Shown piece by piece: positions 32,962 through 38,505 of a stretch of DNA of 38,505 nucleotides (position 1 is its first letter; each line of letters begins with the position of its first letter). This stretch comes from Spirochaetales bacterium (GTDB taxonomy: Bacteria; Spirochaetota; Spirochaetia; DSM-2461): positions 1-38,505 of the forward strand of contig JAFGXR010000016.1 in NCBI GenBank assembly GCA_016936555.1, written 5' to 3'. A program made the translations under genes and the position numbers. The notes beneath the pieces are model-generated. The model was not told where the DNA came from, did no database searches, and saw only the letters and a program-made list of their open reading frames with translations.

Positions 32962-34146
32962 CTAAAGAGACAATTTCGCAGTCGCTTCAACATAACCTGC
33001 AGAAGCCGGTGAAGCTAAAAAGTCACCACTGTAGTAGCCCAGAGAGAATTCTGTATTTTCAATGGCTCTGACAACCCATTTTGCAATAGCCTTAAGTGAC
33101 ATATCCATATTGGAATTCATTGTATATGCGACTGATGGAAGGATGCTCTGTCTTGTTCCAAACAAGATCTCATATTCAGCGCTTGCTTTCAGATCCCAAA
33201 CTAATGGCGAAGTGTTTAATATATCAACAAGCGATCCGGTTAAACTGATTCCCAAATGATCAACCAGACCTTCTACTGTAGGTTCAACAAAACTCATGGA
33301 TAATGATAAATCGCTATCCATTCCATAGAATGCCTGAATAGAAAGATTAGAACTTAAATCATCATTGTTTTTTGGTGAAAAATGTAAGGCCATTTTTAAT
33401 CCGGCATCAAAATCGAACTCATCTTTATACCTGAAGTCTACAGCGGGCTTTATGGTCAGCCCTTCGAGAACATAGAACTCAAGAGGTATTTCGATCCCTC
33501 CGTAAAACAAGATTTCAGGTGAGTAGCTGAAAGCAAAGCTGCCTCTTGTCTCAATAAGATAATCAAACAGGAAAACAGTTACATTTGTTCCAAAACAATA
33601 ATCATTATCAGTGTTTTCACGCCAGTCCGATCCGTTTTTTGATGAGAACAGAAGCTCTGCTTCAAAAGGAACAGCGGGATTCATATACCCCAATGTTGTT
33701 CCGTGTGTATAATCGGTAAATCCTGAAAACAGAATATCACCATCATTGTCAGCTGCAATATTTACATTTTTATTGAATGCCCAACTCGGTTTGCTGTAGA
33801 TCCCTAAAGAAAAAGAATTATAGATAAGCTTGGCAACAATATTACCGCTTACCGATGAAGACAGACTGCTGCCGCTGTCCTGAGTCATCATCCATTCAAG
33901 ATCCTCAATCTCTATAGATCCGAATAATCCTTCACCGCCAGCTTTTGGCGTTATTTTCGACAGTAAGGGAAATTCCATACTGAGCGCTGCGGAATTGACG
34001 AAACCACTTGCTTTCGTATCAAAATCAAATCCCCAGGTTAAACTCGCATATCCGCCGACAGTTATCGGAGATTCAGACGGCTCTACTTCAAAAGCACTTA
34101 AATTCAGGCTCGCAAATAACAAAAGAAGCAAAAAAATCTTTTTCAT
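32962..34146 (-). CDS. Outer-membrane beta-barrel, porin-like
   Basis: 394 residues: signal peptide (IFLLLLLFASLNLSA), then a run of amphipathic strands with aromatic girdles (ITVGGYASLTWGFDF; LIETRGSFAFSYS; FDAGLKMALHFS; ASAEYEILFG) ending in a final strand VEATAKLSL, as outer-membrane barrels do. The estimate of 16-18 strands suits a porin. GAGGTGATT precedes the ATG. It is co-transcribed with the beta-helix lipoprotein and divergent from an ABC importer, so passage of an oligosaccharide across the outer membrane is the likely role (inference). Confidence 0.7.
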   Translation of the reverse strand: MKKIFLLLLLFASLNLSAFEVEPSESPITVGGYASLTWGFDFDTKASGFVNSAALSMEFPLLSKITPKAGGEGLFGSIEIEDLEWMMTQDSGSSLSSSVSGNIVAKLIYNSFSLGIYSKPSWAFNKNVNIAADNDGDILFSGFTDYTHGTTLGYMNPAVPFEAELLFSSKNGSDWRENTDNDYCFGTNVTVFLFDYLIETRGSFAFSYSPEILFYGGIEIPLEFYVLEGLTIKPAVDFRYKDEFDFDAGLKMALHFSPKNNDDLSSNLSIQAFYGMDSDLSLSMSFVEPTVEGLVDHLGISLTGSLVDILNTSPLVWDLKASAEYEILFGTRQSILPSVAYTMNSNMDMSLKAIAKWVVRAIENTEFSLGYYSGDFLASPASAGYVEATAKLSL

Positions 34147-34256
34147 CTATAAATCACCTCATCATTAATATTTTTATTCTTATTTATGATGGATAATTGC
34201 CTCTGTAAAGAATATTCAGATCCATTCAGTGTTTAGGTCAATATATCGTTGATGAT

Positions 34257-35228
34257 GTGAAGTTGAACCAGAAAGATATTGAAGTTAACATAATCAACAT
34301 GAACTATGTGAAAAATACTAAAAAGAAAATAAAGGTTCCGGAATTGCACATTATGATAATGCCGGGAATTATTCTTTTATTTATCTTTGTCTATGTTCCC
34401 ATGTGGGGCATTATCATTGCCTTTCAGGATTACAAGCTTCATAAAGGTTTTTCCCAGGCGGAATGGGTCGGGATGAAACACTTTATATCTCTTTTCACCG
34501 ATAGAGCTTTTCCCAGAGTTTTACTCAACACTCTCGTAATCTCCCTGAAAAGATTATTCTTCCTCTTTCCCACTCCTATCATTCTGGCGCTGATGCTTAA
34601 TGAAATCAAAGTGAAGAAGTTTAAGAGCGTGCTTCAGACGATCAGTTACCTGCCCCATTTTATTTCATGGGTAATAGCGGCCGGATTCATCTTTTCATTT
34701 CTAGCTGTAGACGGGGGCGACTTGAACGGAGTTATGATGTGGATGGGAATCATTGATGAACCGCTCAACTTCCTGTCCAGGCCGGATTGGTTTCACACAA
34801 TACTCATTTCATCAAACATATGGAAAACAACCGGATTCGGAGCCATTGTCTATCTGGCTGCCATTGCCGGGGTAGATCCCGCTCTTTATGAAGCGGCCCA
34901 GATGGATGGACTGAATAGATTCAAACAGACAATACATATAACCCTGCCGTCGATTGTTCCGGTAATCATTGTATACCTGATTCTGACACTGGCCAGCATC
35001 CTGACCGTGGGATTCGAAGATATTCTGCTCCTGACCAAACAGATGAACAACGCCATTCTCAGAAGCAAGGCGGATGTCATCGATACATACGTTTTCAGAA
35101 TGGGACTCAGCATGGGCCGTTATTCCTATGCAACCGCCGCGGGCTTATTCAAAGGCCTGGTGAGTGTCGTTCTTCTCTGGTTAGGAAATAGAATGGCAAA
35201 AGCGTTGGGACGAAATTCACTCTGGTAG
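34257..35228 (+). CDS. ABC sugar transporter permease (LplB type), second system
   Basis: About 323 residues from a GTG at 34257; an ATG at 34299 gives a more usual N-terminus, and neither start has a good ribosome site. Six membrane segments follow IMPGIILLFIFVYVPMWG. The EAA loop is YEAAQMDGLNRFKQTIHI followed by TLPSIVP. It diverges from the barrel/beta-helix pair across 110 bp, which probably carries both promoters. Distinct from the LplB-type permease at 15957; both need an ATPase from elsewhere. Confidence 0.92.
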   Translation: MKLNQKDIEVNIINMNYVKNTKKKIKVPELHIMIMPGIILLFIFVYVPMWGIIIAFQDYKLHKGFSQAEWVGMKHFISLFTDRAFPRVLLNTLVISLKRLFFLFPTPIILALMLNEIKVKKFKSVLQTISYLPHFISWVIAAGFIFSFLAVDGGDLNGVMMWMGIIDEPLNFLSRPDWFHTILISSNIWKTTGFGAIVYLAAIAGVDPALYEAAQMDGLNRFKQTIHITLPSIVPVIIVYLILTLASILTVGFEDILLLTKQMNNAILRSKADVIDTYVFRMGLSMGRYSYATAAGLFKGLVSVVLLWLGNRMAKALGRNSLW

Positions 35229-35236
35229 GTTTAAAA

Positions 35237-36130
35237 ATGAAACGAGCAAAAGACGATTTAATATTTGAGATTATAGTCACCATTTTACTGCTAATATTTA
35301 CAGCGACTATGTTATATCCATTTCTGAACAGCCTGGCAATATCCTTCAACGAAGCAAATGATACGGCACGGGGAGGCATTTCCATTTTTCCCAGGAAATT
35401 CACTCTGTTGAACTATCAGGTAGTTCTGGCTAATGCAGAGATTTACCGGGCCTTTGCCATATCGGTAATCAGAACCTTTATAGGCACTCTCCTTTCCGTA
35501 TTGGTCACGGCCATGCTGGCCTATGGTTTATCTAAAAAAGAATTGAAAGGCCAGAAAATATTTATGGGCTTCTGTGTTGTAACAATGTATTTTAATGGAG
35601 GGTTGATACCTACTTATGTTGTTATCAAATCCCTGAATCTGCTAAATACTTTCTGGGTTATGATCCTCCCATTAACTGTTAATGTATTTAACATGATTAT
35701 ATTCAAAGCCTTTTTTGAAAACCTTCCCAAAAGTATCGAAGAGTCCGCAAAAGTTGACGGCGCCGGATATTTCACAATATTTACACGGATAGTTGTTCCG
35801 ACATCCAAACCTGTGCTGGCGACAATATCTCTTTTTGTGGCTGTCGTTCATTGGAATTCCTGGTTTGATGCCAGTATTTATATAACAAACAAAAACCTTT
35901 TACCGATCCAGACGGTTTTGCAGAAAATCATCAACTCCAACGTCATGAATGATCAGTTGAGTAAGATGAATGCCAATGCTGCGGAAATGATGAGAATCTC
36001 CAGCCAGGTCAGTACAGAATCTCTTCTTATGGCCACAATGATGGTTGCGACGATACCGATTCTCATGATCTATCCTTTTCTTCAGAAGTATTTTGCAAAA
36101 GGTGTTCTGCTTGGTTCAGTTAAGGAATAG
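35237..36130 (+). CDS. ABC sugar transporter permease (LplC type), second system
   Basis: 297-residue inner-membrane protein starting eight bases after the previous stop. EAA loop ESAKVDGAGYFTIFTRIVVP followed by TSKP; C-terminus KYFAKGVLLGSVKE, the usual LplC ending. An insert after IINSNVMNDQLSKMNANAAE is typical of this permease group. Confidence 0.93.
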   Translation: MKRAKDDLIFEIIVTILLLIFTATMLYPFLNSLAISFNEANDTARGGISIFPRKFTLLNYQVVLANAEIYRAFAISVIRTFIGTLLSVLVTAMLAYGLSKKELKGQKIFMGFCVVTMYFNGGLIPTYVVIKSLNLLNTFWVMILPLTVNVFNMIIFKAFFENLPKSIEESAKVDGAGYFTIFTRIVVPTSKPVLATISLFVAVVHWNSWFDASIYITNKNLLPIQTVLQKIINSNVMNDQLSKMNANAAEMMRISSQVSTESLLMATMMVATIPILMIYPFLQKYFAKGVLLGSVKE

Positions 36131-36138
36131 GAGGGATA

Positions 36139-37755
36139 ATGTTTAGAAAGAATTTTTTGATATTACCGGTGATTTTACTTATTTTAAGTCTTACCGCCTG
36201 CTCAGGCAACCCGGGAAACAGTAAAAGCTCACAAGGTAATGAAGAAACGAAATTGTCGTTCAGCTGGTTTATAGTTTATGACTGGTTCAGTCCGCCCAAC
36301 GCCTGGGGCGCAGACCCGGTATCAGGTTGGCTCAAAGAGAACAAAAACGTTGATATAGATTGGGTATCCTCCGGAGGAGCTTCGGCAGACAGACTCCGCC
36401 TGATGATAGCCACTGAAGATCTCCCTGATGTCATCTGTACGGAAAGAGGTCCCGGAGTCGGCAAATTAATAGAATCGGGAATGGTGCTTCCTTTAGATCC
36501 TTATCTGGATAAAATGCCGAATCTCCTAGAATGGGCGGGAAAGGAAAATCTTGAACAACTCCGCCATACCGATGGTAAATTGTACGTGTTTCCGAACTGG
36601 TATATAAATCCACAGATGGATTCCGGAAATGGAGCGACGGGATGGGCTGTAAATACAGTTATTTACAACGAGATGGGACGTCCGCCCCTGGCGACTTTCG
36701 ACGATTTGGAAAAATACCTCCTTAAGGTTAAGGAGCGTTATTCTGACGTAGTTCCTATGGAAGTCTGTGATGGTTTCCAGATTGCACCGCTGGTATTCCG
36801 TGCCCAGGATGAAAACATGTTTGATTATATGTCCTACGCCCTGGGGACACCGGAAAATAATGCATTCACATATGTTTTTAAAGACCCCTATGTCATTGAT
36901 ACGTATAAGTATTTAAGCCGCTTATTCAGAAATAAGCTCATTACCCAGGACGCCTTTACCCAGACCCGGGATCAGGTGGTAGAAAAGCTTACAAACGCCC
37001 GTGTAGCGGTAGTCTGTTCTTACGATCTGACGGGTATAGTTGGAGACGCCAATAATAATAATGATATTTCAGAGGATCTCTATGATGTTATATGGCCGCC
37101 TGTTGCGGCGGGAGTTGATCCTCAAAAAGTCACTCTATCCGGATACACAACTTTAGGCTGGAATGTGAATTTGTTCAGTATAAAAGCCGAAGACCGTATG
37201 GAAGAGATACTGACATATCTGGATTGGCTGACGGGACCGGAAGGCCAGAGAATTCTCACATATGGCCCGAAAGGCTATTTCTGGGATGAAATGGATGAGA
37301 AGGGAATACCTTTTTGGAATGAGAAATACCAGAATGCGACAGGTGCCGAACGGAGCGCTGCTCAGACTTTTCAATGGAATTGGGTAGGTAATACCTCCTG
37401 GGTAGACATGGGGAAGGTCGCAGCCAACGCAAGACTGCCGAAAGATCAGCAGGATCAGAATGTCCGGTGGCAGGGTGATGTCCTGTGGAAAACTGTACGG
37501 AATGAAAATGAATTTGCCTATACCCGTCCGGCAGACGACAGCGATATCGGTATGATTGGAACGATGATGCTCGATCTCTATGAGGAAGCACAAATCTACG
37601 CAGTCTTTGCAGAGAGTGATGAAGAAGTCGAGCAGATTCTCAACGAATACCACGAGGAAATGATTAATTACGGTTACGACGAGTATCTCGCCCATTATAC
37701 AGAATTATGGCAGAACCAAGTGGAAAAAATAAGAAACATAAGAGAGGGGAAATAA
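36139..37755 (+). CDS. Extracellular sugar-binding lipoprotein (family 1), second system
   Basis: 538 residues. Signal peptide with lipobox LTAC (C21), so membrane-anchored, unlike the binding protein at 17834. Two-lobe family 1 domain (LRLMIATEDLPDVICTERGP; LTYLDWLTGPEGQRILTYGP). GAGGG lies before the ATG. The TAA stop shares a base with the next ATG (TAATG). Ligand unknown; the context suggests an oligosaccharide released by the beta-helix lipoprotein or by other secreted enzymes. Confidence 0.92.
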   Translation: MFRKNFLILPVILLILSLTACSGNPGNSKSSQGNEETKLSFSWFIVYDWFSPPNAWGADPVSGWLKENKNVDIDWVSSGGASADRLRLMIATEDLPDVICTERGPGVGKLIESGMVLPLDPYLDKMPNLLEWAGKENLEQLRHTDGKLYVFPNWYINPQMDSGNGATGWAVNTVIYNEMGRPPLATFDDLEKYLLKVKERYSDVVPMEVCDGFQIAPLVFRAQDENMFDYMSYALGTPENNAFTYVFKDPYVIDTYKYLSRLFRNKLITQDAFTQTRDQVVEKLTNARVAVVCSYDLTGIVGDANNNNDISEDLYDVIWPPVAAGVDPQKVTLSGYTTLGWNVNLFSIKAEDRMEEILTYLDWLTGPEGQRILTYGPKGYFWDEMDEKGIPFWNEKYQNATGAERSAAQTFQWNWVGNTSWVDMGKVAANARLPKDQQDQNVRWQGDVLWKTVRNENEFAYTRPADDSDIGMIGTMMLDLYEEAQIYAVFAESDEEVEQILNEYHEEMINYGYDEYLAHYTELWQNQVEKIRNIREGK

Positions 37756-38462
37756 TGAGAAAATATGTATTATGCGCAGCGGTATTTGCATTTTCAGCCA
37801 TTTCAATTTTATCTGCACAAAACGCAGGCGCCATGGATATAGCAAATTGGAAAGCCTATAAAGCAGTAGAATCAAGAATGGAAGAACAGCCCGAAAATAT
37901 CGAAGCGACCAGTGAAGGGTTAAAACTGTCGGGCTTTCATCTGGGCGGAAATGCCCAGTACTCTCTGGCATCTTCTGTCGCCAATGAGTTTAAAGATGAG
38001 CTTATAACGATGAAAATGATATTCGATGGAGAATTTGTCTCTCCTGATGCGTCATTCATTTTCCTGGCGCTGAGAGGTACAAGTGAATCAACTATTTTCT
38101 GGTCACAGCAATGTTATGCCTTTCTCTTCAAAGGCACAAAAATCGAAGTCCAGAAACATGGAAGAGGGACCAATCCGAACCATCAGCTGAATTATTCCGA
38201 ATTTTCCGAACTGGGCTTTGATAAATTCCCTGTGGGAGAAGAAGTCGAGATCAAGTACGGCGTAATAAATAACGGAAGAATTCCCGAATGGGTTCTATAC
38301 ATAAACGGAGTGGAGATATTCAGAGGCCCCGATAACCGATACGGACAGAGGGTTAACTATAACCCGAATATGCTTCTTCAAGTGGGTATGTGTGCTACAA
38401 ACAAAGAGGTACTGGGCGATAATACTTCCAGGTCCAGCCTGCTTATCACCAGTATTGAATAG
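37755..38462 (+). CDS. Secreted beta-sandwich protein at the end of the ABC operon
   Basis: 235 residues from the ATG at 37755, preceded by GAGAGGGGAAAT; in-frame codons upstream belong to the binding-protein tail. Signal peptide (AAVFAFSAISILSAQ) and a single all-beta domain with features of concanavalin-A-like lectin/glucanase folds (LITMKMIFDGEF; AYAFLFKGTKIEV-like strands; EWVLYINGVEIFRGPD). Translational coupling to the binding protein suggests a role in binding or cutting the same glycan. No catalytic motif is certain, so enzyme versus lectin is open. Confidence 0.75.
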   Translation: MRKYVLCAAVFAFSAISILSAQNAGAMDIANWKAYKAVESRMEEQPENIEATSEGLKLSGFHLGGNAQYSLASSVANEFKDELITMKMIFDGEFVSPDASFIFLALRGTSESTIFWSQQCYAFLFKGTKIEVQKHGRGTNPNHQLNYSEFSELGFDKFPVGEEVEIKYGVINNGRIPEWVLYINGVEIFRGPDNRYGQRVNYNPNMLLQVGMCATNKEVLGDNTSRSSLLITSIE

Positions 38463-38505
38463 TCCCATTCGCCAATTAGTTTACATGAGCCCCTCCTAGT
38501 TATAG

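Overview
The window looks like a piece of chromosome from a free-living, carbohydrate-degrading, anaerobic or microaerophilic spirochaete (Spirochaeta / Sediminispirochaeta-like). This is inferred from three things: paired LplB/LplC-type sugar permeases with family 1 binding proteins and no local ATPase, a strict-anaerobe-type hybrid cluster protein, and several exported proteins that look like outer-membrane beta-barrels. I saw no rRNA, tRNA, CRISPR array or intact insertion sequence.

Layout. (1) 1-1968: a partial hcp gene (hybrid cluster protein, cut by the left edge) diverges from a CRP/FNR-type regulator, probably HcpR, with a GTAAC-N4-GTTAC palindrome between them. (2) 1990-7458, minus strand: a compact five-gene secretion/surface operon. 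In transcription order it encodes an outer-membrane beta-barrel, two small exported proteins with the same C-terminal strand motif, a two-domain PapD-like chaperone, and a 928-residue barrel protein ending in transthyretin-like domains. I read this as a divergent chaperone-usher-like surface-fibre system; it is the most novel item here. (3) 7505-10308: a decaying stretch with a sugar-binding protein gene interrupted by an in-frame TAG, remnants of an esterase, an acetyltransferase and a membrane protein, and two diverged copies of a 65-bp direct repeat.

(4) 10304-22675, plus strand: a glycan-use locus. A LacI-type repressor carries a perfect palindromic operator at its own promoter, and a near-identical site lies before the next gene. 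Then come a GH2 beta-galactosidase-like enzyme with an altered active site, a GH43 enzyme, an Lpl-type ABC importer (two permeases and a binding protein), a terminator, and a YesN/YesM-type two-component system. (5) 22654-28035: a GH140-like (DUF4038) hydrolase and a second GH2 enzyme on the minus strand, divergent from an AraC-type regulator. (6) 28055-31208: debris, including a deletion junction that truncates both an AraC-type gene and a GH39 gene, one intact lipoprotein gene, and an unrecognised 3' gene fragment. (7) 31373-38462: a minus-strand pair (outer-membrane barrel plus beta-helix lipoprotein) diverging from a second Lpl-type ABC importer with a secreted beta-sandwich protein at its end.

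How it works together (inference): secreted and surface proteins (beta-helix lipoprotein, barrel, beta-sandwich proteins) bind and admit plant cell-wall oligosaccharides, possibly pectin side chains. Two importers bring them into the cytoplasm, where GH2, GH43 and GH140-type enzymes lacking signal peptides trim them. LacI, AraC and YesMN-type regulators respond to different sugars. The many broken genes suggest recent remodelling of this accessory region.
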